This document shows positions 36,330-48,286 of a stretch of DNA of 64,000 nucleotides, piece after piece (positions within the stretch are counted from its first letter, which is position 1; every line of letters starts with the position of its first letter). The notes beneath the pieces were generated by a model. The model searched no databases, was not told where the DNA came from, and saw only the letters and a list, made by a program, of their open reading frames with translations. This DNA comes from Siphonodentalium dalli (Eukaryota; Mollusca; Scaphopoda; Gadilida; Siphonodentaliidae): the NCBI GenBank assembly GCA_032622095.1, contig CP136068.1, forward strand, positions 118,095,509-118,159,508, written 5' to 3'. The translations under genes were made by a program, and so were the position numbers.

Positions 36330-37190
36330 TTGAGTTATTAGTCGAGTTTGTTTCCAAAACTCGACTTATAGTTTGATGGGGGACCGCGGGCGGGCGGCCT
36401 GTTTTGCTTATAACTCAACCGTTTATTGACGGATTAAGAAAAAAATTGGTGTGTGAGTACATATCCATGCACGTACTAGCTGCAGACAGCACATTTATTA
36501 CAGAGTTATGGCCCTTTGCCATTTTTCACTGATTTTAGGCTCGTTATCGCAACAACTTCAACAAACGTTATCTGATTCGATTGAAATTTGGGATATAGGT
36601 GTCTCCCAAGAATATCTCGGACGAGTTCGAAAACCGGCCTGGTCCGATAAAATTTTATAGAGTTATGGCCCTTAATTAGTCATTTTTTTCTCACAAATTT
36701 CAGCTCGTTAGCGCGATAATTTAACAAACATCATCCTATTTGATTGAAATTTTGATATATAGGTGTCTCCCAAGAATACCTCGGACGAGTTAGAAAACCG
36801 GCCCGGTCCGATAAAATTTGATAGAGTTATGGTCCTTAAGTAGTCATTTTGTACGAATTTTGAGCTCGTTAGCGCGATAACTTCAACAAACGTCATCCGA
36901 TTCAACTAAAATTTGGTATATAAGTGTCTTCCAATAATACCCTGGACGAGTTCGAAAACCAGCCTGGCCCAATAAAATTTGATAGAGTTATGGCCCTTAA
37001 ATAGTCATTTTTCGTGAATTTTTAGCTCGTTAGCGCGATAACTTCAACAAACGTCCTCCGATTTGTTTAAAATTTGGAATAGACGTACTTGCCAAGAATA
37101 TTTCGGACGAGTTCGAAAACCAGCCTGGCCCGATAAAATTTGATAGAGTTATGGCCCTTAATTAGTCATTTTTCGATTTTACCTATTAAT
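36330..37190. mobile_element. pearl-like tandem-repeat element P4
   Basis: Hairpin AGTCGAGTTT / AAACTCGACT (36340-36366), then TATAG, then a CGGGCGGGCGG block, then about four units of ~160-165 bp marked by GAGTTATGG(C/T)CCTT at about 36501, 36660, 36825, 36985 and 37148, each with GCTCGTTAGCGCGATAACTT. It lies immediately upstream of the TIR at 37214. Confidence 0.7.
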
Positions 37191-37871
37191 TAGTCTACCG
37201 ATACTGATGCACACCAATAGACCGCTTTCGCTATCGGCGATAGAGTTATTTCCCTTGGCTTGTTTCACCCCAGGTCGTCGCGAAAACGAGGCTGAACTTC
37301 GCAGGTTTACTTCCTTGTTTCTCAAACTTTCTTATCTGCGCGAGCTAATTTTATTTGTATACGTTTGTTTATGAAAGAAATAAGAGTACTTCGATGTGCT
37401 ATCTGATCTTCTGACTCACGACTATACTTCACAGGTAAGCCAACGTCATTTATAATGAATTATTAGATTCCAAACTGTTGTTTTAATCAAGAATTACGGG
37501 GCCTGACCACAGAATAGTAAAGTAAACAAAATAAAATGCAAAAGTTTATTTGTTGTTTTCGGACGTATACTGATACTCTCGAATTAACGTCTTGCATTGA
37601 CACTTATTTTACAACTTATGATCTCAAAACAAAACAATCATACAACTTATGAACTCAAATGAGTCAAAACAAAACAATCATAAACTTCACTGAGGCTGAG
37701 AGCATTGACATGAGTCATTGAGTGTGAAACTGTGATTGTGAACAAAGAACAGGTGAAGTTCAAGTTCAACAATTCAATGTTCTTATACTAAGTTATACAA
37801 TCATATAGTTCTGCCGACGCATGTGTTCAGGATTAATAAATAACTGATTTCATTTTTGACACTTTTCAGGT

Positions 37872-39389
37872 ATGGAAGAATCCGCAAGTAAACAGAAAAA
37901 GAGAGCAAAAGGCCAACAGTGTTGTGTGTATGGCTGCATGAACTATTTCAATGTCACAGGAGGTGTTAAATCTGGACTTCATTTCTTCAAAATACCCAAG
38001 GAAGTGCTCGACTGTAAACCTAAACGTGAACGATGGTGTCAGCTGATTAAGCGTCAGGATGGACGGGATGGATTCAATCTGACAAAATACACTATGGTTT
38101 GTCAAGAACATTTCAGACAATCAGATATAAAAGTATCTATGGGGAATAAAAGGTGGTACCTTCAACCAGGAACACAGCCGGTAATATTCAGTCCTGGTGC
38201 TCAAAAAGAATGTCGCAGAAAATCACCAAGGAAGAGGTTGTTTCTAACACCAACATGTAAATCATCTGTCTCAACAGAGACAATGGAGTTTGATGAGGTG
38301 AGCCAAATTTTTTAAAAGTACCGGTACATATATATGTACATACATGTATGTGTATCACTCCTCTACAGGTACATGTACATGTATGGTATCCTCACTTTAT
38401 TACATGTACATACATGTATATATGTATGGTGCACTATGAATATGATGTGACATGTTACATGTACGTGTATCAAACAGTCAAAACCAGTGCTAATAACTAT
38501 AATTGAGCCCTTGTCGATGTCACAATCTAAATTATAACATGCATGCACATAGTTTTATTATTGAATGGACATAGTTTTATCATTAGCCATTTTATGACGA
38601 AAGCTGCGCTGGTGCAACATTATATATACATATCCTGTGCCAATGCGTTCTCTTATATATGCGAGTCTTCATGTATACCTGTATACCGTATGCAAGGCTC
38701 CCTATGTCAGACTCGCATATATACAATGTTAGAGAATGCATTTGCACAGGGTTTTCACAAAGTTTCAGAAGCTCCAGTCGAGTCGCTAATTATGTGTTAA
38801 TTGCTATTGTTAGGAATATGTTTCCTCCCTGTGCTATTATTTGTGCCAGCAATTTTATTTTGAGCCCAAGAGAAAGAAAATCTTCAACTGTGTTTCATTG
38901 TGTTATTTACAGGACTATGCTGAAAGTGGCGTAGCATCACAGACTGAGTTTATGACATCAGACCAGTCTACACAAACCGAACCAGTTTTTCATCATGAAA
39001 TTGACACAGCCATAGAAAATCATAACTACAGTTTCAATCCTCATATGGCCGTAAACAGTGGTGATGTTAATGAACTTAAGGAATCTGTTAAATATTTAAC
39101 TGGAAGAATTTCATCGATGAATGAGCGGATAAGTTCCCTGTCTGACCACATAACGGAACTAACAGGATTACTAGAGACACACGAGGCCAATAGATTCTGC
39201 TTAGATAATGTAAAGGATGACGATTCGGCCATGCTTTTCTATACTGGTTTCCCAAATTATAATACTTTTGATGCAGTGTTCAGTTATCTGGAACAAAAAG
39301 CATCGAATATGGTATATTGGAGAGGACAAAAAGAATCCCATGAGACTAGGTACTATCAGTGTGTTGGTGGAAAGCCCGGACGCATAGAA
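37872..39389 (+). CDS. THAP-domain transposase N-terminus, two coding exons, truncated
   Basis: Coding exon 1 is 37872-38297 and exon 2 starts at 38913 (donor GAG|GTGAGC, acceptor TTTACAG|GAC, phase 0). A 5' UTR intron is also likely (CAG|GTAAGC at 37433, TTTTCAG at 37869). The THAP zinc finger spans residues ~17-81: C18..C22, HFFKIP at 37-42, W55, C77-x2-H80. A later QPVIF block recalls the THAP AVPTF motif. Exon 2 gives an SQTE-rich stretch, a predicted coiled coil (NELKESVKYLTGRISSMNER...) and FYTGFPNYNTFDAVFSYL, which normally precedes the DDE_4 domain. Similarity stops near GGKPGR (39385); the DDE catalytic part is absent. The frame reads on to 39905 only as antisense of the neighbouring gene. 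Confidence 0.8.
38298..38912 (+). other. intron of the THAP gene, with a hairpin mini-element
   Basis: Canonical GT-AG limits. It contains TACATG-rich simple sequence (38325-38470) and the hairpin at 38636-38755, whose arms (TGTGCCAATGC, TTCTCT.ATATATGCGAG and inverse) match the one inside the MITE at 35487-35732. Confidence 0.7.
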
Positions 39390-39463
39390 TGTCCCGTCCA
39401 TAGATCGGATGGGATGTTGGTATTTATCCAATTTTATATAAAAAAAAAAAAGGGAGGTCTTAC

Positions 39464-41162
39464 CGGTAACTGTGTGGAATTCCGAGAGTCAAGTATGTTT
39501 TTAGATATTGTTGATTTGTCCATGAAGGAGCTTGAATGCACACACACGTTACTACAAATACCATCGTCCAATCCACATATCATGTCAGGAACCTGTATTC
39601 CAGCTGTATACATGTTAGTGTTATTGCTCGAGTTCAGCGGTTTCTCATGGTACAGAAAGAAACTAGACTGTGGTGCACTTGATTGGAGCCGATCAAACAG
39701 AATTTGGAATTCGACTGCATCTACCGACTTGTCCTGGGGTGCTCTAGGATCAAATGTACTCCTTAGTGTTTTTTGCTCCTTTGACTTTTTTCCAAATGCA
39801 ATCTTGCTTATTTTAAGTTCACTAACACGTTTTGGTTTCACTTTCAAATTTTTGGGAACGACCCAGTTGTTGAGTAGTGAAGTACATGATACCGCACGAG
39901 TCTGATCCCTCAGACCCCTAGAATTGAAGTCTTCAATTGCAAATAAGATTCCCCCGACATGATTGCATTTGGCGGCACCACCAACTCCCAATCTGAAGAA
40001 AACAAAATAAAGGGAAATTATTAAAATTGTAGATATCGCATTGGCTCAGAAAGAAATTATAAAATCAGGTGACCATTAGTTACTACCTGTATTTAATTAT
40101 AATTAAGTACATGTATACATGGATCTAGACCAAAAGTTATGGTAAGTTGGTAACAACATGACTCTTCCACATGAATACAAATTTACACCACAATATGGGT
40201 TCAAATTTATATTACTGGTACCAGTGTTTACATGTCAGTTTATCTAAGGCTAATATCAAGACATATTTGTAGTTTTGTACACACACACACACACTCTCAC
40301 CCTCACACACACCCTCCCTCACCCACACATACACACACATGAATTAACTTAGATCATGGCATGATCTAGAATCAACTCAAAACAAATTTTATTGAAAATT
40401 ATTCTGAAGCCATGATTGCACCTTTAAATAACACATTACATATCATTTATAAACTATTATTGTAAACTGATGTTACAGGCATTATGTGTTATAGAATCAT
40501 TTCAAAATACACCATGTAACCTTGTACCTACTTGTTCTAGTTTAAATTTTTACTCACCCTGCTGGGCATTCACATGCTGCAAAACGAAGATCACCATTTT
40601 CTCTGAAGATCGTCACAACTCGATATTTTTCACTTTTCATGGACGCCTTCACTCTGGCACGCACCCATACATGTCCATGCGCACTTGCTATTTCATAGTT
40701 TCCGATATGTCCTTCTACGAAAAACTGGTATGCCTTCATTCTCTTGAAGGAAATGCCTTTGAAATCTTCTTCGGTATACTTCCGTATTTTATTCACCAAA
40801 TAATCGTAAATTTGTTTAAAGTTTACAACCGGGAATTTTCTTAAATCGGTTGTCCATACACGGTCCTTTGCTGTTTTCAACAAATCGTCAACGCTGATGT
40901 CAGTTTTATCGGCATTCATATCCATGAATATATCGACGTCTCCATTCTTCGCACTTTCCGGTCGTTGTGATGAAATGTCATCGGTTCCATGCAACAAATA
41001 GTGACACCGTCTCACTAAATCCGCCTTTTTCCCTTTTAACGGCTTCTCGTGTTGTCTGAGAATATCTTTTAATTCACCAACCCGCATATTTAAAAGCTGG
41101 TCCATTGTGAACGATGAATTATTAGTAGCACACGTGTTTCTGTCTGTAAGTTGGTTCGCCAT
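39464..41162 (-). CDS. SAP-SWIM protein, two exons, C-terminal nuclease part missing
   Basis: Exon 1 is 41162-40558 and exon 2 is 39992-39464 (donor GG|GTGAGT, acceptor CTTCAG|ATT, in phase). A SAP DNA-binding motif lies at residues ~25-58 (MRVGELKDILRQHEKPL, KGKKADLVRRC). The SWIM zinc ligands straddle the splice: CECPAG in exon 1, then GVGGAAKCNHVGGILFAIED in exon 2 (CxC...CxH). The next part (LLNNWVVPKNLKVKPKRVSE) is typical of invertebrate SWIM-YqaJ proteins. A donor-like GTAAGA follows at 39463-39458, but no later exon is seen because the THAP gene begins there, so the expected YqaJ nuclease domain is absent. I chose the second ATG (MANQLT), since the upstream ATG adds only eight residues. 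Confidence 0.75.
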
Positions 41163-41279
41163 TGTTATTTCTTGGAATATGTACACAGCTTAGCCTCGCT
41201 TTGATAATTAGTGCCAGGGGAAGTAATAGACTAGCGCCGATAGTGAAACTGGACTATTGGCGGTAGCCACCGAAAACGA

Positions 41280-41746
41280 GACACAGCATCTCTGATGCCA
41301 CCTCTTGTTAGCATTATTTGAATACAAAATACTAAACAACGAACACAAACGAACATAAGATTAGCGGCAGTGCAGAGGCTACCATGCAGGTGTTAATTAA
41401 CTACGGCTTACTCTGTCTCCTTGTTTTTACTGCAAGATGATTGTCAATTTTATCACTGATGGCAATAAAAACACGGGGAAACATCAGAGGTCGGCGTTTT
41501 AATGCATAGCTAACAAAACATTTGAGTGAATGTGAGTGAGTCATTGTTGTCAGTCTCTGAGATGACTATATATATTTTCTCAGTCTCGGAGATCACCCTG
41601 GTAAATTATTATACTTTAATTTCCTCCAATATCATGAAGAGTTACAAACATATATACAGGCTAAACATATACATAAAGGTTTTGGATGTATAGATATACA
41701 CATAACAATATTCTATATACACGTCAAATAATTTATACACGGTATG
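41280..41746. other. non-coding spacer
   Basis: No gene recognised. It includes a short string (ACTAAACAACGAACACAAAC at 41331) that also occurs at 36193. Confidence 0.4.
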
Positions 41747-41750
41747 TTAA

Positions 41751-42219
41751 AGGTACTCAACCCGTAAAGAGGGTCCCCATCTCAACAGATTCCAACAACA
41801 ACAATCCGATCAGAGGGTCCTATATTACTATTTCTTTGGCTTTGGGGGTAAAAAATATTTGATTCGAGTCGAGGAACCCATCAAACAAAGCTCAGAGTTA
41901 TTAGATATTGATTTTTGAAAATTCTTATGTTCTCGAGATGAGTACTTATAACTGCCGTCAATTTGGTAACATGCTCGAGATTTTACGCCAAAATTCTATT
42001 CAAACAGACAAGGATGGATAACTCTATAATCAAGTGGTAATAATTGACTACGTACTGGGCCAGTAAGAATTCCCGATAATGAAAAATAATAGATTTCTAA
42101 AATCGATATCTAACAAATCTGAGCTTTGATGGGTGACTTCCTCGACTCGAATCAAATTTTTTTGACCCCCGAAGCCATTGAAATAGTAATTGAGAGGAGT
42201 TTTATCGGGTTGAGTACCT
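41751..42219. mobile_element. TTAA-flanked MITE, AGGTACTCAACCCG family, copy D
   Basis: 469 bp between TTAA at 41747-41750 and 42220-42223, in inverted orientation relative to copy A and very similar to it. Confidence 0.9.
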
Positions 42220-42406
42220 TTAACGAGGGAAAAATTATAATGTGACACAAAAGTATATTTCCAATTAACATGGGCACTAGTACCAAAGTGCGCATTATGT
42301 GACTTGTGCTAAAGTTACAAGTACATAATAATAATATTGAAAGAAGGTATTTGTCATTTTGTTAAAATGTTCACAGTATGTATCGACTGGTGTGGTGAGC
42401 AAACTA

Positions 42407-43946
42407 CTAGCCTGGTTCGATGTGATAAAATTTCCAAATATTCGCAGTCACTCTGACAAAAAAGATGACAAGATCCCTCCAATCCGAGTCAACTGGAATA
42501 TCGGATGGGTGATGACCAAGGAAGCAGGCCAGTAGCTCTTCCTTTTCCAGTACGTCTACATGCAGGGAGGCCCCAATCCCAAACTGGTCAAGAAAATCCT
42601 GCCATACACAGTTCCGTAATTCAGCAAGGAAGATACAATCAATAAATATGTTCATAATAAGACATTGGTATGGCATGCCACACTTTAAACAAATGCCACT
42701 ATCGTGATATGCTGTATAAGCGAGCTACCAGTAAGAAAGTGAATTTTTCCTTTGGGTAGTCCCTGCATGTTACCCATAAAGGAGATATGCAAAGCGATGG
42801 ATGTGCAGTGGCAAATACTGATAATTTCGGGTCAGTAGTCACAGAAGATATACAAAAAATCCTTTCAAATTCGGATATTTGAGTCTGCACCAAGTTTTTC
42901 CACACAGATTTGGAAGGGAATAAGCCAGATATTTCAAAGTTATATACATGCTCTAAAAGAGAGAATTTAGCTAAGATATGGTATATGTCAGACATATGTG
43001 AGTGTAGCTCTTGACGACCTAAAAGGTGCTCGTATAATCTGAAAACGAATATGCGTTTTGCAGCTTTGTCTGATGACAATCTACAGAGCGACCCGAACAG
43101 AGATAGCCTTTTCCTCTCGATGATGCTAGCAACAGAGCTAAGACCCATAAGACCCTGTGATATCACTGTTCGCGTCGCTCTGTGTAACCCATGCATGTTG
43201 ATGCGTGCATCAAGGCTGGATAGGCTTCCCTGAATTATAGGCAAGTCCTCTTTTATGAAATGTTCAACATTCGCATGCGAGGTCTTGATCTGTTGGATGT
43301 CTGCTTTGATTATTGCCATACTAGAAACAAGAGAATCAAGTTTGTCCTCGCAATTTTTCTGATCAAACATCTTATCAACATTAGAAGTTGATTGACTGCG
43401 AAGAATCCTACTAGTATCTGCAGAACTGATCAGGTCAGCGATACTGTCGTCTGTTAAGAACAATATTAAATGGTATATGTCACGTGCAAGTTTGTCCGAC
43501 ACCGTTTCAGAAGATCGTGGAGATTTTATTCTCTTCTTGAGAGAAGCCGTTATGTCAAGTTTACACCATGGTAGGACTTTTGCTTCGTTGAAAACAGAGT
43601 TACGGAGTGCATCGAGCAAAGCACAAGAGTACACGTCATCGCCAGAAGTACCATCTGGGTGATCGTTGACACGACATGTTTCTTTAATAACATGAATAAA
43701 ATCACGTTTTGTGGTATTATGCACATAGCTGGATACCCATGCGACCACTTGTGATAGATGACACGATGTAGTAGGACTCTTTTGGGATGACATATTTGAC
43801 AGAGATTTTAGACCAGAACTGAGACTGAAATAATCAGGTAGGTCCGAGTTCGTTGGATTTTGTCCACTCTGGTCAAACGACGTTGACGTATAATCATTTT
43901 CCTCGGTCAGGATTCTATCAGTTTCTGTTAGTATTCCCTCCATCAC
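42407..43946 (-). pseudogene. LINE with ORF1-like N-terminus fused to ORF2 C-terminus
   Basis: A 415-codon frame (43946-42699) starts MMEGILTETDRILTEENDYT. Its first ~250 residues look like a non-LTR ORF1: a low-complexity N-terminus, VVAWVSSYVHNTTKRDFIHV, and a coiled coil around CEDKLDSLVSSMAIIKADIQ. After ARINMHGLHRATRTVISQG it becomes a typical ORF2 C-terminus (RKRLSLFGSLCRLSSDKAAK, KEKFTFLLVARLYS). After a stop and one-base shift near 42695, frame 42676-42407 continues with CLKCGMPYQCLIMN. No endonuclease or RT core is present. An internal deletion joining ORF1 to the end of ORF2 is the simplest reading. The ORF1 assignment is by appearance only. Confidence 0.6.
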
Positions 43947-44680
43947 TTATGGGGTGGATCATATAGGTATGACACACTCTGTTTATACAGCAGATTTCAC
44001 TTAAGGTCACAGTCAATTTAACTTGGCGAAATTATTTACAGTGTTAAATTATGACACTCAGACATATACTCAGCTGGACAATGGAGAGAACACGCGGTGC
44101 ATGTCGACCGCACTACACTATCACGATGAGTCCTGAGTTGAGTTCACGTATAGCGGGTTGTTCATTGTTGTGCAGTAGAACCCGTATGCCTTGGGTGTAG
44201 GATTGGGCTGACTTGCCGAACACAACGGAAAAGACGCTGTCGCACATGCGTTATAAATTTGGGCGTACTTGGAGTTCAAAACAATTTAATTAAACAGACG
44301 ATTTCAACATTGACGTATCGAAAAAAAAAACGAATCCATGGTAGAGTCATCCTAGATCCTGAGGTTAATGGAATCTCGTGAGCTATCACAACTAGTGCAA
44401 CACATTAGCAGAGCCGATCCTTGAGTTTAAGTCATTTTATTCAACAAACACAACGGAGAAAAAGTAAACACGACCATTTTATAGATTGTCACGTGATCGC
44501 CTACTAATTTAATCTTTAATCTCAATCGTAAACAGACAGTGATCAAACTGTCAATAAGATGGAAAAGTATTCAATAGCGAGAGCGGCTTGGTAACAATAG
44601 AAAACAAAATAATTTATGACGAAATACAGACAGACATAATTGACAAATATATGTGACAACATACGATACCTTACATTTAT
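43947..44680. other. no gene; possible 5' part of the minus-strand LINE
   Basis: Upstream of the ORF1-like start at 43946. It could contain its 5' UTR. Nothing specific was recognised. Confidence 0.35.
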
Positions 44681-47283
44681 GGAAAGACAAAAATCATTAA
44701 CAGCTGCATGGACAAGGTTTGCAAAGAAAAGAAGAATAGTCATATTCTACTTATGGGAGATATGAACTATCCAAACATCAACTGGGAAACAACTGTATCA
44801 AAGGAGAAGAAAAGTGATGGCTTTATAGCAGTAATAGAAGAAAATTATCTATACCAACACGTGAGAAAACCCACGAGATACAGAGAAGGTCAGCAAGCTA
44901 ATATATTAGATGTTGTACTTACCAACGAAGAAGAAATGATACATAACTTAGAAGTGAAAAATCCTCTGGGGAAAAGTGATCATTGCATGCTGGACTTCAC
45001 ATACAAATGCTACATCGACAAAGAGACACAAACACAGAAAAAATTATATGATAAAGGAAATTACGAGAAGATGAGAGAAGAGCTTGATATAGACTGGAAG
45101 AAAATACTATCAGATTGTGAAAATGTTATAAATGCACAATGGACAAGATTTGCACTCATCCTTGAAGAAATAATTAACAAACATGTACCAATAAGGAAAG
45201 CAGACAATGGAAAAGACAGGAGACCATTGAACAAAGAAACCATAAACACCATCAAGAAGAAACATAGAGCATGGACGAGATACATAGAGAACAAGACGGA
45301 AGAACATCACAAAATATACACAAGACTAAGAAATAAAGTCAAGAAGATGACACGCCAAAATCAGATATACCAAGAAAAGGAGATAGCAAAACAAGCTAAA
45401 ACAAACCCCAAGAAATTCTGGAATTATGTGTCCAGCAAAACCAAAACCAAGTCTGGAATATCTGATCTGGAAAAACAAGATGGGACGCTAACAACAAGTG
45501 ACAGAGAAAAAGCCCAGGTCTTGGCTGACTGCTAGACTGAGGTATTTACGATTGAACCAGATGGTGAAGTACCAGAGACAAACATCCATAACACCAAGGA
45601 AGCACTCGAAACAACGAGCGATATTACACCAGAGGCAGTGGAAATACGACTATCTAGAATAAATCCAACAAAGTCTCAAGGTCCAGATGGTTTCCACCCT
45701 CGAATCCTGAAAGAACTCGCTAAGGAACTGAGCAAGCCATTATCAACAATATACAACAACAGTTTGAGGATGATTAAACTGCCAGATGAATGGAAAGCTG
45801 CAAATATAACAGCGATATACAAAAAAGGTTCAAAAGAGAGGGCAAGTAACTATCGACCAGTCAGCTTGACAAGTGTGGTTGGCAAAGTAATGGAGGGATT
45901 CATACGGGATAAGATCATGGATCATATGGTAAACAACAAGCTGTTCAGCAAAGATCAGTTTGGATACATCAAAAGAAGGTCTACAACACTGCAACTGCTA
46001 CACACACTAGAAAAATGGACCAAATCTATGGACAGCGGACATCCAACGCATGTGGTATACATGGATTATATGAAAGCCTTTGATACCGTCCCACACAGGA
46101 GGTTGATAAAGAAGACTGGCAGTTACAACATCGGAGGGAACATCCTAGGCTGGATACAAGATTTTCTTACAGGAAGGAAACAACAAGTCATAGTAAATGG
46201 AACATCATCAGAACAACATCCAGTCATTAGCGGTATCCCTCAAGGAAGTGTACGTGGCCCACTACTGTTTGTCCTGTACACAAATGACTTACCAGACTGT
46301 GTAAAATCAGAAGTGATGCTGTTTACAGACGACACAAAGATTTTTAAGGAGATAACAGACAAAAATGATATGGACACACTACAAAGCGATCTTGATGAAC
46401 TCCAAAAGTGGTCAAACAACTGGTTATTAAGATTCCATCCAGAAAAATGTGTTGTCATGAATGTGGGAAAAGAGGAGTTTCAGCCAAATTACAACTTGAA
46501 AGACAAAAATGGGAGTGAATCTAAATTAAAACAGGTGGAAAAAGAAAAGGACATAGGAGTATATAACCACAGACAGAAACCTATCATTTGAGGACCACAT
46601 CAACGAGAAAATACAGAAAGCCAACATTGTTCTTGGAGCCATCAGAAGATCATTCACCTACTTAGACTATACTACAATGGCAAAACTATATAAAGGACTG
46701 GTAAGACCATTACTCGAATATGCTCAACCTGCTTGGAGACCATATCTAAAAAAAACACACAGGTACAATGGAAAAAGTTCAAAAGCGAGCAACAAAATTA
46801 GTACCAGGACTAAAAGATATGGGATACGAGGATAAACTAATAAAAATGGAAATACCAACCCTGATGTACAGAAGCCACCGAGGTGATATGATCGAATGCT
46901 TTAAGATATTCAACTGCTACGATCCGGAAGTATCTAACATTCTTACAAGAAACACCGAATCTCGGACCAGAGGCCACAACTATAAATTGTACAAGGAAAG
47001 ATCTAACTATGACGTTAGAAAATATACATTCAGCCAGAGAGTGGTCACAACTTGGAACAATCTACCAGACGAAGTGGTGTATGCTGAAGATATTAACCAA
47101 TTCAAAAACAGACTAGATCATCATTGGAAGAATCAGGATATTAAATATAACTATAAAGCGGAATTGGTGACTGATTTTCAACCATACAACCCAAATATGT
47201 CTAGAGATGCAGCCGAATACGGGGAAATTTCACAATGTGAGGTGGATATAGTGGCAGACCGCCAGCGTCCACTACAGACGTAA
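44681..47283 (+). pseudogene. LINE ORF2: endonuclease end, RT and C-terminus
   Basis: Frame 44708-45532 holds the end of an apurinic-type endonuclease (MGDMNYPNINW; GKSDHCMLDF) and the linker, then an in-frame TAG at 45533. RT follows: GPDGFHPRILKEL, NYRPVSLTSV, motif A YMDYMKAFDTVPH, motif B SGIPQGSVRGPLL, and motif C FTDD where FADD is usual. A frameshift near 46560 and another near 46760 break the thumb; frame 46768-47283 gives the C-terminus (EKVQKRATKLVPGLKD; TTWNNLPDEVV). It is 5'-truncated. The type is CR1/Jockey-like. At least three lesions make it inactive. Confidence 0.85.
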
Positions 47284-47345
47284 GGTACCGAAAGGTAATT
47301 ACATTCGCATAGGCCGTGTACGGGACGGTACGGTACGTACATGTA

Positions 47346-47865
47346 CAGCTGAGTGTAACCTAAACAGGCTAAACTACCAGTAAATACAACAAAATCGACA
47401 TGTTCTTCATTTTAATCGATAAAAACGCACTTATAAACATTTCGCATGTTACCAGTCGCTGAAAGTCATGAACACAGAACTCAATGCATCATTGTTGAAA
47501 TCGTCGGACTCCTGTTGTAATTTTGCCGAGACTACCAACATACTTCCGGTAGTTTTGCTGAAATGAAAGATAGTTGTTGGGGAAATCCACAAATGTTGTT
47601 ATTTTTACCTTTTTGCTTCGACCAATGTGTGAATGTGCGGCTGACTCGAACTCCGCCTACTTGGCCATATTGTATCCCACAATGACAAACATGTGTTCCT
47701 CAGGATTAAACTTTGGATCTTATATAATACACACTTTCTGGTATGTATTAAAGTTAATATAAATTGAAATATTCATAACTTTAATGACTATGTTACTTGA
47801 TTCTCAAAATTAAGTCCGTTCAGTAGTCACACCTTTGACCTTTGCTTCAACGTTTGTGCCTTGAC
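47346..47865. repeat. flanking-repeat family, diverged copy
   Basis: From CTGAGTGTAACCTAAACAGG to about GTTTGTGCC it matches 56611-57120 and 59781-60292. It contains 'tactggtatgtattaaagttaatat', which in the other copies is followed by an ATCTT microsatellite, as in some LINE/SINE tails. It directly follows a LINE 3' end, as the other copies do. Confidence 0.75.
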
Positions 47866-48286
47866 AAGGGCGCTGTCATTCTGAACTCCTCGACCTGTGA
47901 CCTTTGTGGGCCAGTGACGGAATCTGACGAGGTTTGCCGAATGGGGCGGTGTGTGCTTGATGTGGAAGAAATATATTAGTGATAGAGTAACCGTTCTTGA
48001 CATTGATGACGATATAATATGCGGTATACAACTTCAACTGGAACCAGGCGTCTTCTGTACATGTATATGTCTATACTGTTTACTGACAACTTGTTCTCGA
48101 TAAATTTTACCGCACACATGGAGTGCAGTGCACTTCTGCATATCTCATAGCAGATCGTTTATACAATATCAAAACTGTTTAAAAATGTTCAGTCCGTCAG
48201 AGTCCGTCGATAATTTAATGATGTTGTTCATGGACTCGCAATTGCTATTTGTCCAACATTTTGGTATGTTTTTAGTTTGCTTTTGA

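Larger units (their letters stand above)
37214..41260. mobile_element. internally deleted two-gene transposon (ISL2EU/PHIS-like)
   Basis: About 45-bp TIRs: the left reads CCAATAGACCGCTTTCGCTA then TCGGCGATAG, and the inverted right reads CCAATAGTCCAGTTTCACTA then TCGGCGCTAG. Between them a THAP gene (plus) and a SAP-SWIM gene (minus) converge. From what is known of the PHIS group, ISL2EU elements pair a THAP/DDE transposase with a YqaJ nuclease. Here both proteins end before their catalytic domains, and the meeting point (about 39390-39462) is the likely deletion junction. The superfamily is an inference; the TSD was not resolved. Confidence 0.7.

Noticed and set aside
39434-39905. Extension of the THAP frame beyond about 39389
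   Set aside because: From there the plus strand is antisense to exon 2 of the SAP-SWIM gene, whose own frame has recognisable conserved sequence and splice sites.
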